64,000 nt of DNA. It comes from Flavobacterium sp. N1994 (GTDB lineage Bacteria; Bacteroidota; Bacteroidia; Flavobacteriales; Flavobacteriaceae). The position numbers and the translations under genes were made by a program. Of the stretch, positions 25,995 through 34,707 are shown in pieces. Position 1 is the stretch's first letter. The number at the start of each line of letters is the position of its first letter. Location: assembly GCF_025947145.1 (NCBI RefSeq), contig NZ_CP109999.1:2294001-2358000 (forward strand), given 5' to 3'. A model generated the notes under the pieces. The model had not been told where the DNA came from and did not search any database. It saw only the letters and a program-made list of their open reading frames with translations.

Positions 25995-26950
25995 ATGTCC
26001 ATTCAAGACGTCAAAATACTTCACATCGATAGCAATCACCCTTTATTATGGGAACAATTGGAACAGGCAGGATTTCATAACGAAGCCGATTTCACTTCAT
26101 CCAAAACCGCCATCGAAGACAAAATCCAAAACTATCACGGAATCGTCATACGCAGCCGTTTAAGATTGACAGAGACTTTATAGATAAAGCGGTTAATCTT
26201 AAATTCATAGCACGTGTTGGTGCTGGATTAGAAAGTATTGATTGTGACTATGCTGAAGCTAAAGGAATTCATCTCATTGCAGCTCCTGAAGGTAACAGAA
26301 ATGCCGTTGGGGAACACGCTTTAGGAATGTTATTGTCTTTAATGAATAAACTAAATCGAGCGGATAAATTGGTGCGCCAAGGACAATGGATTCGGGAAGG
26401 GAATCGTGGCTATGAACTAGAAGGCAAAACCGTTGGGCTTATTGGCTACGGTAATATGGGAAAATCATTTGCTAAAAAGCTAAGAGGATTTGAGGTAGAA
26501 GTCTTGTGTTATGATATTCAATCCAATGTTGGCGATGAAAATGCTAAACAAGTTTTGTTACAAGAATTACAAGCTAAATCCGATGTGTTAAGCCTTCATA
26601 TTCCGTGGACTTCAAAAACGGATAAGATGGTTAATACCAATTTTATCAGTGCTTTTGCCAAACCGTTTTGGTTTATCAATACATCACGAGGGAAAAATGT
26701 AGTAACAGAGGATTTGGTTACTGCTTTGAAATCTGGTAAAATTCTTGGTGCTGGATTGGATGTTTTGGAGTACGAGAAGTTGTCGTTTGAAAATCTTTTT
26801 ATCGATACAGAAAAGCCCAAAGCCTTTGAATATTTGCTTCAAGCAGAAAATGTTTTATTAACGCCACATATTGCGGGTTGGACTTATGAAAGTCATCAAA
26901 AGTTAGCACAGACGATAGTGGATAAAATCAAAAAATTGTATAAACAATAG
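25995..26950 (+). pseudogene. D-2-hydroxyacid dehydrogenase, frameshifted
   Basis: The first frame (25995-26183) reads to NYHGIVIRSR and then drifts into LRLTETL and a stop. Adding one T to the TTT at 26159-26161 restores FKIDRDFIDKAVNLKFIARVGAGLESID and an open frame to 26950, for a 318-residue protein. It has the NAD motif GLIGYGNMG, NTSRGKNVVTEDL and the catalytic His in LLTPHIAGWT, and would be a 3-phosphoglycerate-dehydrogenase-like oxidoreductase. The rest of the frame is intact, so the change is recent or a sequencing error in a short T run. Confidence 0.85.
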
Positions 26951-27051
26951 AAATAAAATCAAACTTTGAGAGCCAAATGATAGTGCTTTCTTATAAATTT
27001 TTATATTTTAGACGAATAAATTAAAACAAAACCAATTAAACCAAACGTATT

Positions 27052-27387
27052 ATGGACGCACAAAAAGTTGACATGTTTATGATTGCTAATAACAAGTATT
27101 TCGAGGGACACCATCTTCATGCAGTAAGAGAAAAATTATTAAGCTTAGATGATTCGAAATGGCCTTTGGTACAAACACTACAATTTAAAAGCCCTGACAC
27201 AGCACAAATTTTATCCATTATGGGCCAAGTAGGAATTGACCGTTTTTTTATCGGTGATACTGGATTAGGAATCGTTAAATTACTTACCTGTGGAGGTCTT
27301 GGGATTTGGACAATCATCGACTGGTTTATGATACAAGGTGCGGCTAGAGAAAAGAATATGGAAACTTTTCAAAACGCATTATATTAG
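27052..27387 (+). CDS. TM2-domain membrane protein
   Basis: 111 residues. The C-terminal half is a TM2 domain: GQVGIDRFFIGDTGLGIVKLLTCGGLGIWTIIDWF, two short helices joined by a tight turn with the conserved Asp-Arg-Phe and Gly residues. The N-terminal half is soluble and helical, facing the cytoplasm. Function of TM2 proteins in bacteria is not established. It opens a cluster with DUF2752, DUF4870 and M48 genes (gaps of 14 bp and overlaps). Confidence 0.9.
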   Translation: MDAQKVDMFMIANNKYFEGHHLHAVREKLLSLDDSKWPLVQTLQFKSPDTAQILSIMGQVGIDRFFIGDTGLGIVKLLTCGGLGIWTIIDWFMIQGAAREKNMETFQNALY

Positions 27388-27401
27388 ATTAAAATTAATT
27401 A

Positions 27402-27806
27402 ATGACAAGAAATAAGTTGTATGCATGGCTTTTTGGAGCTTGTATATTAGGACATGTATATTTATGGTATAGCATTTTTTCCACCGATAAATATCATTTG
27501 ACCGTTTGTATGATAAAGAATGTAACGGGTTATCCTTGTCCTTCTTGTGGCACAACAAGAGCAATGCAACTTCTTGTTCAGGGAGACTTTATCGAATCTC
27601 TCAAAATGAATCCTTTTGGCATTATTGTAGCAATACTAATGACCGTAGCACCAATTTGGATTGCAATAGATTTCGTTTTAAAGAAAGACACTTTTTTTCA
27701 TAGTTATAAAAAAGCTGAAGTAATTATCAGAACCAAATGGTTGGCTATTTTTCTTATCATACTAGTCATTCTCAATTGGATTTGGAATATATACAAACAC
27801 TTATGA
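27402..27806 (+). CDS. DUF2752 membrane protein
   Basis: 134 residues with three predicted membrane helices. The family signature GYPCPSCGTTRAMQLLVQGDFIESLKMNPFG lies between helices 1 and 2 and holds a CxxC pair that could bind metal or form a disulphide. The stop overlaps the next start (ATGA), which indicates translational coupling with the DUF4870 gene. Confidence 0.9.
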   Translation: MTRNKLYAWLFGACILGHVYLWYSIFSTDKYHLTVCMIKNVTGYPCPSCGTTRAMQLLVQGDFIESLKMNPFGIIVAILMTVAPIWIAIDFVLKKDTFFHSYKKAEVIIRTKWLAIFLIILVILNWIWNIYKHL

Positions 27807-28234
27807 TACAAGAAACCACTTTTGCTTATAAACCAGGCGAACACGAATGCGAAAAAGCATCGAATAGTTATTTGATGTCTTTAGTAGCTCTAATAGCTGG
27901 ATTGCCTTTGCCGATCATTAATTTGCTGGCAACACTCTTTTTCTTTTTAGCCAATAGAAAAGGTACTTATTTTGTACGTTGGCATTGTACACAGGCCTTG
28001 TTATCGCAATTAGCCTTGTTAGGCATAAACAGTGCTAGTTTTTGGTGGACCATTTCTATTTTGTTTTCAGATGAAAAAGCAAGTAATCAATACTTTGCTT
28101 ATATCTTCACGGTCATCGTATTTAACCTATTAGAAATTTTTTCTACTATTTATGCTGCTGTTCAAACCCGAAAAGGAAAACAAGTTCAGTTTTTGTTTTT
28201 CGGAAATATTACTAACTTAATTTGTAAACCCTAA
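27803..28234 (+). CDS. DUF4870-like membrane protein
   Basis: 143 residues from the ATG at 27803, which overlaps the preceding stop by three bases; the longer open frame back to 27737 lies inside the DUF2752 gene and is ignored. Three to four helices are visible, with FLANRKGTYFVRWHCTQALLSQ between them, a DUF4870/tryptophan-rich-sensory-like pattern. Function unknown. Its stop overlaps the M48 start by one base (TAATG). Confidence 0.82.
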   Translation: MIQETTFAYKPGEHECEKASNSYLMSLVALIAGLPLPIINLLATLFFFLANRKGTYFVRWHCTQALLSQLALLGINSASFWWTISILFSDEKASNQYFAYIFTVIVFNLLEIFSTIYAAVQTRKGKQVQFLFFGNITNLICKP

Positions 28235-29031
28235 TGATTAAGAAAACACTATTTCAAGGATTGATTATTGTATCCGGATTCTTTTTGTTATGGTTCGGAT
28301 TTTCCCAATTGGATTTTATGAAGTTTTTCAAAGTGCGTGAAAGAACACAAAACATGGAAAACAAATTAGGTGATATGATTTGGAATCAAATAGAAGATAC
28401 CGAAGATGTTGTAACCAATGACACCATCACAAAATCATTAGATAAATTACTACAACCTATTTGCGAGGCTAACGACATCGAACAAGATTCGTTGAAAGTT
28501 CATATCGTAAAAAAGGATGAAATTAATGCCTTTGCTTTGCCAAATAATCATCTAGTGGTTTACACAGGATTGATTGAAGATTGTAAAAAGCAAGAAGCGC
28601 TTCAGGGTGTTTTAGGTCACGAGATAGCGCATATTGAGAACAATCATGTGATGAAAAAACTATCCAAAGAAGTTGGATACTCAGTATTGCTAACTGCTGG
28701 TGGTGCCAAAGGAGGTCAAATGGCTAGACAAATTTTGAAAACACTTACTTCTTCTGCCTATGACAGATCATTAGAAAAAGAAGCGGATATTGCCAGCGTA
28801 AAATACATGATGAAAGCACACATTGATCCAAAACCAATGGCCGATTTTATGTATCAAATGGCACAAGAAATTCAAATAGATAAAAATTTGTATTGGATTG
28901 CCGATCATCCAGAATCCGAAGAACGCGCCAAATATATCTTGGATTATATCAAAGGTAAGAAATTAAAAAGCAAAGCCACAATCTCTGAAAAAGATTGGAA
29001 GACCTTTCAAGACGAGGTTAAAGCAGAATAA
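28234..29031 (+). CDS. M48-family zinc metallopeptidase
   Basis: 265 residues. An N-terminal helix (residues 8-25) anchors the protein; the catalytic domain carries HEIAH in VLGHEIAHIENNH and the third ligand Glu in SLEKEADIASVKYM. INAFALPNNHLVVYTGLI is the typical strand before the active site. Related to HtpX/BepA/Oma1-type proteases that act on damaged or misassembled envelope proteins. It ends a translationally coupled run of small membrane proteins, which may be its partners or substrates (inference). Confidence 0.93.
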   Translation: MIKKTLFQGLIIVSGFFLLWFGFSQLDFMKFFKVRERTQNMENKLGDMIWNQIEDTEDVVTNDTITKSLDKLLQPICEANDIEQDSLKVHIVKKDEINAFALPNNHLVVYTGLIEDCKKQEALQGVLGHEIAHIENNHVMKKLSKEVGYSVLLTAGGAKGGQMARQILKTLTSSAYDRSLEKEADIASVKYMMKAHIDPKPMADFMYQMAQEIQIDKNLYWIADHPESEERAKYILDYIKGKKLKSKATISEKDWKTFQDEVKAE

Positions 29032-29033
29032 TA

Positions 29034-29063
29034 AAAAAGGCAACTCAACGAGTTGCCTTTTTT
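29034..29063. terminator. Bidirectional terminator
   Basis: AAAAAGGCAACTC and GAGTTGCCTTTTT form a long perfect stem with a three-base loop between convergent genes; it overlaps the last codons region of the olsF end. Confidence 0.85.
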
Positions 29064-30879
29064 ATTTATAATTTTTCTCTTTCCGTTCCAGTTCTGCCTG
29101 AAACTCTTCCATTACAGGCTTAACGGTACTTTCAGGTAAATCAGCAATTCGGATGTACATTAATCCATCAACGGCGTTGTTGAACATGGGGTCCACGTTG
29201 AAAGCTACTACACGTGCATTTTGCTTAATGTATTTTTTAATTAAGACCGGCAAACGCAAAGTGCCTGGTTCTACTTCGTCAATAATTTTATCAAACTTAT
29301 TTAAATCCGATTCGGTTTCGTTGAAGACAAAATCTTTATCAGCATCTTTCAGTTTTACTTTGAATTCTTTCTTTGGGTGAATGTATTGCGCCACATAAGG
29401 ATCATAATAATGCGACTTCATAAACTCTATCATCAACGATTTAGAAAATTCCGTAAATTGATTACTAATGCTCACGCCACCAATCAAGAATTTATGTTCC
29501 GGATAACGCAAAGTGGTGTGCACAATTCCTTTCCAAAGTAAGAACAAAGGCATTGGTTTTTGTTGGTAATCATTCACAATGAAAGCGCGACCCATTTCAA
29601 TGGATTTCGACATCATATCATACAACTCAGGCTCAAATCGAAATAAATCCTGAAGATAGAATCCTTCAATACCATATTTTGGAAAAATTTCTGAACCAAA
29701 TCCCATTCGGTAAGCACCAGCAATTTGCTGCGCCTCATCATCCCACAAAAACATATGTTGGTAATACGAATCACATCGATCTAAATCAATAGACTCATTA
29801 GTTCCTTCTCCAACGGCTCTAAAAGTAATTTCTCGTAAACGACCAATTTCATGAAGAATGTTTGGAATTTGATCTGCAGGAACTAAGAACACAATGTAAT
29901 TTTTGCTTTGTAATAAGCGACAATCACTATCTCTTAAAGTAGCAATTTCTTCTAAAATTTTATCTTGATTAGCCGGTTTTACAATCTGTTTTGGGTTTTT
30001 AACAGATTTTAAATTCAGGTTTAAATTCAAATTTTGAGGATTCAGAATGTTGTTTTCTTTATTAAAAGAATTGGCCAACATATAGGTCTTCTTTCTCAAA
30101 AATTCCGAATACTCTTCAATGCTTTTGTGTTCGTTTTGTTCGGCTACTGAAATCGGTTTTCCTATACGCACTTTAATCACACGGTCTTTTTGGGTCAACA
30201 GTTCCGAAGGTAATTTAGCCGTTCTAAGTGTTGGATTGATTTTAGATAACAGATAAAAAAAGCGACTGTTTTTAGCGTGAAAATAAATCGGCACCACAGG
30301 CACTTGTGCTTTTCGTATTACTTTGATAGCGCCTTCTTCCCAAGCTTTATCCACCACTAACTGTCCATCTTTATATGTAGATACTTCTCCAGCAGGAAAC
30401 ATTCCTAATGGTTTTCCATCACTCAAATGACGCAACGTTTCTTTGATGCCTATCACGCTCGACTTAGCGTCCTTATGATTTTCAAAAGGATTCACAGGCA
30501 TGATGTATTGCTTCATAGGTTCAATACGATGCAACAGGAAATTGGCAATTATCTTGAAGTCAGGCTCTCTTTCGAGCATCAATTTTAATAAAAGGATACC
30601 ATCAATTCCGCCTAACGGATGATTGGAAATAGTAATGTACGCACCGTCTTTTGGCAATCGTTTAAAGTCTTCTTCGGGAATCTCAAATTTGATTTGGAAT
30701 TCGTCCAAAATCGCATTTAAAAATTCTAACTCACTCAAATGCTTATTTCGGTCGTAGATTTTGTTTAAGGTCGAAATCTTTAAAGCTTTCATTAATAACC
30801 AGCCACAAAAAGTTCCGAAAACCCCGTATTTATCAGCGTTAATCGCTTTGGCAACTTCTTTAGCAGTGACTAAACCCAT
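29062..30879 (-). CDS. olsF: Bifunctional acyltransferase OlsF (ornithine lipid synthesis)
   Basis: 605 residues in two parts. The N-terminal half is a PlsC-like O-acyltransferase: NHPLGGID near residue 97 (active-site His and Asp), MFPAGEVSTYKDG, and VPVVPIYFHAKNS. The C-terminal half is a GNAT/hemolysin-like N-acyltransferase (from about residue 310: GEGTNESIDLDRCDSYYQHMFLWD, AGAYRMGFG). This fusion is that of OlsF, which in Serratia and Flavobacterium makes lyso-ornithine lipid with the C-terminal domain and completes it with the N-terminal one. It is membrane-associated at the inner leaflet. A -7 box lies at 30907-30914. Confidence 0.85.
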   Translation of the reverse strand: MGLVTAKEVAKAINADKYGVFGTFCGWLLMKALKISTLNKIYDRNKHLSELEFLNAILDEFQIKFEIPEEDFKRLPKDGAYITISNHPLGGIDGILLLKLMLEREPDFKIIANFLLHRIEPMKQYIMPVNPFENHKDAKSSVIGIKETLRHLSDGKPLGMFPAGEVSTYKDGQLVVDKAWEEGAIKVIRKAQVPVVPIYFHAKNSRFFYLLSKINPTLRTAKLPSELLTQKDRVIKVRIGKPISVAEQNEHKSIEEYSEFLRKKTYMLANSFNKENNILNPQNLNLNLNLKSVKNPKQIVKPANQDKILEEIATLRDSDCRLLQSKNYIVFLVPADQIPNILHEIGRLREITFRAVGEGTNESIDLDRCDSYYQHMFLWDDEAQQIAGAYRMGFGSEIFPKYGIEGFYLQDLFRFEPELYDMMSKSIEMGRAFIVNDYQQKPMPLFLLWKGIVHTTLRYPEHKFLIGGVSISNQFTEFSKSLMIEFMKSHYYDPYVAQYIHPKKEFKVKLKDADKDFVFNETESDLNKFDKIIDEVEPGTLRLPVLIKKYIKQNARVVAFNVDPMFNNAVDGLMYIRIADLPESTVKPVMEEFQAELERKEKNYK

Positions 30880-30906
30880 GTATAACTAGTTTTTTTGAGC
30901 ATGAAA

Positions 30907-30914
30907 CAAAGATA
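30907..30914 (-). promoter_or_regulatory. Candidate -7 element of olsF
   Basis: On the minus strand TATCTTTG fits TAnnTTTG; a TTG stands 24 bases upstream, slightly outside the usual spacing. The start codon follows 27 bp later. Confidence 0.55.
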
Positions 30915-31012
30915 GTAATTCTATTGAAATAGGATTAACAAAAAGCAGAAATCGCCAAAGACGATTTAAATTTTAATATTGATTTTGAATTTCAAATGTT
31001 TATGATTTTAAC

Positions 31013-31020
31013 TACATTTG
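31013..31020 (+). promoter_or_regulatory. Candidate -7 element of the exonuclease III gene
   Basis: TACATTTG, an exact match to TAnnTTTG, 54 bp before the ATG at 31075. The nearest suitable TTG is 25 bases upstream. Confidence 0.5.
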
Positions 31021-31074
31021 ACCCAAGGCCTTTTGGCTCAATTGAACGAAGTTAAAAACTCTTAACAACACTTC

Positions 31075-31836
31075 ATGAGAATTATTTCTTATAACGTTAA
31101 CGGCATTAGAGCAGCTATTACTAAAGGATTTTTAGATTGGTTGCAGCTAGCCAATCCTGATGTGATTTGCCTTCAGGAAATAAAAGCAACGGAAGATCAA
31201 ATCCCAACAGAAGCTATCACAGCAGCAGGCTATCCCTATCAATATTATTTTTCGGCACAAAAAAAAGGCTATAGTGGTGTGGCCATTTTATCCAAAATAA
31301 AACCCAACAAGGTGGTCAAAGGAACCGAAGTAACACACATGGATTTTGAAGGGAGAAACATCCGCGCTGATTTTGATGACCTTTCTGTAATGAGTTTGTA
31401 CTTGCCTTCGGGAACCAATTTAGACCGATTGGATCACAAGTTCAAATACATGGACGATTTTCAACACTACATCAATGAATTGAAAAATGACATTCCCAAT
31501 TTAATCATTTGTGGCGATTACAACATTTGCCATGAGGCTATTGATATTCATGATCCGATTAGAAATGCAACAGTATCAGGATTTTTACCAGTAGAACGTG
31601 CTTGGCTAGATAAATTCATGAAGAGTGGTTTTGTTGATAGTTTCCGTCATTTTAATAAAGAGCCTCATAATTACAGTTGGTGGAGCTATCGTGCTGGTGC
31701 CCGTGGGAATAATAAAGGATGGCGCATCGATTATAATTTGGTCAGCGAAAACCTAAAAGACCGAATGAGCAGAGCCGTTATTTTACCCGAAGCCAAGCAT
31801 TCAGACCATTGTCCGATTTTGGTGGAAATAGATTAA
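31075..31836 (+). CDS. xth: Exodeoxyribonuclease III
   Basis: 253-residue AP endonuclease/3'-5' exonuclease of the ExoIII family, acting in base excision repair. Visible: YNVNGIRAA, the metal-binding Glu in CLQEIKA, the Tyr/Asp region ICGDYNICHEAIDIHDP, a WWSYRAGARGNNKGWRIDY segment and the terminal SDHCPILVEID with catalytic Asp-His. Length is standard. It is followed closely by a heptad repeat and the OmpA-type gene. Confidence 0.95.
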   Translation: MRIISYNVNGIRAAITKGFLDWLQLANPDVICLQEIKATEDQIPTEAITAAGYPYQYYFSAQKKGYSGVAILSKIKPNKVVKGTEVTHMDFEGRNIRADFDDLSVMSLYLPSGTNLDRLDHKFKYMDDFQHYINELKNDIPNLIICGDYNICHEAIDIHDPIRNATVSGFLPVERAWLDKFMKSGFVDSFRHFNKEPHNYSWWSYRAGARGNNKGWRIDYNLVSENLKDRMSRAVILPEAKHSDHCPILVEID

Positions 31837-31841
31837 AACGC

Positions 31842-31869
31842 TAATCACTAATTACTAATTACTAATCAC
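31842..31869. repeat. Four tandem 7-bp repeats
   Basis: TAATCAC-TAATTAC-TAATTAC-TAATCAC fills most of the gap between the exonuclease III stop and the OmpA-type start. The unit is odd-sized and non-coding, so copy number could vary and alter the leader. Confidence 0.7.
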
Positions 31870-31876
31870 TTCAATA

Positions 31877-32842
31877 ATGATAAAAAAAATAGTTTTTTGC
31901 CTTGCCCTAGTAAGTTTGATGACATCCTGTGTATCCAAAAAAATCTACAACGATTTGGAAAACAAATACACCGATTTAAAGAAGGAAAACCGATCGCTAT
32001 CCGATGAAAACGATGAGCTTCATAAAGCTAATGCCGAGTTTGATTCGGTGAACAAATCGTTGATTGCTGAACGAGATCAACTCAAAGCGGATAAAGACAA
32101 ACTGACTGCCGATTGTACCGCTACAAGCAATAATTTAAAAGCGTTACAAGATTCGTATGCGGCACTTGAAAAAAACAGCAACGAGGCGCTTGAAACCAAC
32201 ATGAATAAGAACCGTGACTTGTTGACACAATTAGATGCCAAAGAAAAAGCACTGGCTGCAGAACAAGACCGATTAAATAAATTAAATGCAGAATTAGCTT
32301 CGAATACCAAGCGACTGAACGAACTAGAAAGCATGATTGCGGCTAAAGATGCTGCGATGAAAAAACTAAAAGATACCTTATCCAAAGCCTTGAATGCGTT
32401 TGAAGGAAAAGGATTGACCGTTTACCAAAAGAACGGAAAAGTATATGTATCTATGGAAAATAAATTGCTGTTCCAAACCGGAAGCTGGTCTGTAGGTTCG
32501 GAAGGAAGAAGTGCCGTAGTAGAGGTTGGAAAAGTGTTGGCACAAAATCCAGATATTACCGTACTGATTGAAGGTCACACCGATAATGATAAAATCCTTG
32601 GAAACATAGGTGGCGGCATAGAAAACAACTGGGACTTATCTACCAAAAGAGCTACAGCTATCGTAAATATTTTATGCGAAAATAGCGGTATCAGAAAACA
32701 AAACTTAACCGCTGCGGGGCGTGGAGAATTTGCACCACTATTGAGTAACGACACCAATGAAGGCAAAGCTAAAAACCGTAGAATCGAAATCATCCTAACG
32801 CCAAAATTAGACGAGATTTCTAAAATGTTGAATGAGTTTTAA
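31877..32842 (+). CDS. OmpA-family lipoprotein with coiled coil
   Basis: 321 residues. A lipoprotein signal (lipobox MTSC, Cys near 18) leads into a coiled coil of about 150 residues, rich in Lys, Glu, Leu and Ala (residues 25-170), then an OmpA C-terminal domain with the peptidoglycan-binding signature ITVLIEGHTDND ... DLSTKRATAIVNIL and NRRIEIIL. It should be anchored in the outer membrane and reach peptidoglycan, the coiled coil acting as a spacer. A clear terminator follows. Confidence 0.93.
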   Translation: MIKKIVFCLALVSLMTSCVSKKIYNDLENKYTDLKKENRSLSDENDELHKANAEFDSVNKSLIAERDQLKADKDKLTADCTATSNNLKALQDSYAALEKNSNEALETNMNKNRDLLTQLDAKEKALAAEQDRLNKLNAELASNTKRLNELESMIAAKDAAMKKLKDTLSKALNAFEGKGLTVYQKNGKVYVSMENKLLFQTGSWSVGSEGRSAVVEVGKVLAQNPDITVLIEGHTDNDKILGNIGGGIENNWDLSTKRATAIVNILCENSGIRKQNLTAAGRGEFAPLLSNDTNEGKAKNRRIEIILTPKLDEISKMLNEF

Positions 32843-32862
32843 AAGCAATACTAGAAAACAAG

Positions 32863-32896
32863 AAACCCATCAAGAATTATTTTGATGGGTTTTTTA
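32863..32896 (+). terminator. Terminator after the OmpA-type gene
   Basis: AAACCCATCAA and TTGATGGGTTT form an 11-bp stem followed by T residues. Confidence 0.8.
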
Positions 32897-32966
32897 GTTA
32901 TCAACAAGGAACAAAATTAACTTTTGTCAACACCAAAACGAACTGTTGATTTTGTAATTTTATCCC

Positions 32967-34232
32967 ATGTATGCTTTAGTCGATTGTAACAATTTTTATG
33001 CTTCGTGCGAACGGGTATTTCAGCCACATTTGGTTGGAAAACCGATTGTTATTTTGTCCAATAACGATGGTTGTATTATTTCAAGAAGCGATGAAGCTAA
33101 AGCATTAGGCATTCCCATGGGCGCTCCCGAGTTTAAAGTACGGGAAGAGTTAAAGCAAAAAAACATTGAGGTCTTTTCGTCTAATTATCCTTTGTATGGT
33201 GATTTGAGTCATCGGGTGATGAAAATCCTAGAAGGGTTTACGCCTCACACCGAACCGTATAGCATAGACGAAGCTTTTCTGAATTTTAAGGGAATGAACG
33301 TAGCCGATTTTCACGAGTATGGTTTGCAAATGAAAAAGCGTATCATGAAGTGGTTGAGTATTCCCGTTTCTATTGGCTTTGCCGAAACGAAAGCGCTATC
33401 CAAAGTTGCCAATAAAATCGCTCGAAAATATCCCGAAAGAACTAAAGGTGTTTATGTTATTGATACGGAAGAAAAACGTATTAAAGCCTTGAAATGGACT
33501 AAAATAGAAGATGTATGGGGCATTGGTTTCCGATTAAAAAAGAAGATGATAGCCAAGAACATCAACACCGCTTACGATTTTACGCTACCGCATAACGAAG
33601 GGTTCATCAAAAAGGAAATGGGCGTTGTAGGTTTACGCTTGAAATACGAATTAGAAGGGAAATCGGTATTAGAAATGGAGTTGCCCAAAGACCGTAAAAC
33701 CATTGCTATTACCAGAAGTTTTGCAGGGAATATCACCACGCTCGACGAAATGAAAGAACGGGTTTCTACTTTTGCTACCGTTTGTGCCGAGAAACTTCGC
33801 AAACAAAAATCTTGTTGCCATAGTGTGATTCTGTACCTGCGAAAAGACAAATACAAAACAGAAAGAGAACGCTACAATTTTTATAAAATGGAGACCTTGC
33901 CTTTCGCCAGCAATTCCTCCATCACCATAAGTAACGCCGCAATAAAAATGCTAAAGACCATTTTTGAAGAAGGCGAAATCTATAAAAAAGCAGGCGTAAT
34001 TGTCACCGAAATTATTCCAGAAAACCAAAAACAATTCCACTTGTTTGAGGAAGAAAACCCAAAGCATTTAAAACTGATGCAAGTCATGGATTCCTTTCAT
34101 AAAAAAACAGGCGAACGCAAAATACGATTGGGAAGCCAAGATTTGCAACGCACCTGGAAAATGAAACAAGAGCATTTGTCTAAACGCTATACGACCAACA
34201 TCAAAGAAATACTAGAAATACCATGTCGATAA
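32967..34232 (+). CDS. umuC: Y-family DNA polymerase, UmuC subunit of Pol V
   Basis: 421 residues. Error-prone translesion polymerase. MYALVDCNNFYASCERVFQP carries the first catalytic Asp and the steric-gate region; the second acidic pair lies in EPYSIDEAFLNF. SIPVSIGFAETKALSKVANKIARK and VWGIGFRLKKKM form the palm/thumb helix-hairpin-helix part, and the last 150 residues are the little-finger domain. umuD follows with a 10-bp overlap, an unusual order because umuD usually comes first. The ATG lies in an AT-rich leader with no clear SOS box. Confidence 0.95.
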   Translation: MYALVDCNNFYASCERVFQPHLVGKPIVILSNNDGCIISRSDEAKALGIPMGAPEFKVREELKQKNIEVFSSNYPLYGDLSHRVMKILEGFTPHTEPYSIDEAFLNFKGMNVADFHEYGLQMKKRIMKWLSIPVSIGFAETKALSKVANKIARKYPERTKGVYVIDTEEKRIKALKWTKIEDVWGIGFRLKKKMIAKNINTAYDFTLPHNEGFIKKEMGVVGLRLKYELEGKSVLEMELPKDRKTIAITRSFAGNITTLDEMKERVSTFATVCAEKLRKQKSCCHSVILYLRKDKYKTERERYNFYKMETLPFASNSSITISNAAIKMLKTIFEEGEIYKKAGVIVTEIIPENQKQFHLFEEENPKHLKLMQVMDSFHKKTGERKIRLGSQDLQRTWKMKQEHLSKRYTTNIKEILEIPCR

Positions 34233-34657
34233 AAAAGACCATTTCATTCTTTATCCCCGATAGGGAAAACAGCCAAAAGCATTCGTTTATTTCAGGAGGT
34301 ATCAAGGCAGGGTTTCCTTCGCCGGCAGCCGATTTTGATGAAACTAAAATTAGCCTAGACAACGTATTGGTCAAAAACCATGAAGCTACCTTTTATGCTA
34401 AAGCTTCTGGGAATTCTATGATTGGCGCAGGCATTGATGATGGCGATATTATGGTCATTGACAGAAGTTTGGAACCTACCAATAATAAAATAGCGGTGTG
34501 TTATATTGACGGAGAATTTACGGTAAAGCGGATTACAATAACAAAAGAAGGCGTCCATCTAATGCCCGAAAACAAAGACTTTCAACCTATTAAAATTACC
34601 GAAGACAACGAATTAATCATTTGGGGAATAGTCACCTATGTGATCAAAAGTGTATAA
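34223..34657 (+). CDS. umuD: UmuD-type autoproteolytic subunit of Pol V
   Basis: 144 residues of the LexA/UmuD S24 peptidase fold. The cleavage site is probably the Ala-Gly in GIKAGFPSPAADF near residue 29; the catalytic Ser lies in AKASGNSMIGAGID and the Lys in GEFTVKRITI. Self-cleavage on RecA filaments would give the UmuD' that joins UmuC. It starts inside the end of umuC, which suggests coupled translation. Confidence 0.94.
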   Translation: MSIKKTISFFIPDRENSQKHSFISGGIKAGFPSPAADFDETKISLDNVLVKNHEATFYAKASGNSMIGAGIDDGDIMVIDRSLEPTNNKIAVCYIDGEFTVKRITITKEGVHLMPENKDFQPIKITEDNELIIWGIVTYVIKSV

Positions 34658-34661
34658 CAAC

Positions 34662-34690
34662 AAAAAAGAGGTCGTAAGACCTCTTTTTTT
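34662..34690. terminator. Bidirectional terminator
   Basis: AAAAAAGAGGTC and GACCTCTTTTTT form a 12-bp stem with a four-base loop between umuD and the convergent efflux operon. Confidence 0.85.
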
Positions 34691-34707
34691 AGTATTGGGA
34701 CAAACGG

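Noticed and set aside
32905..32966. LexA-type SOS box upstream of umuC
   Set aside because: TTGTCAACACC and AACTGTTGATT hint at symmetry but do not form a convincing dyad.
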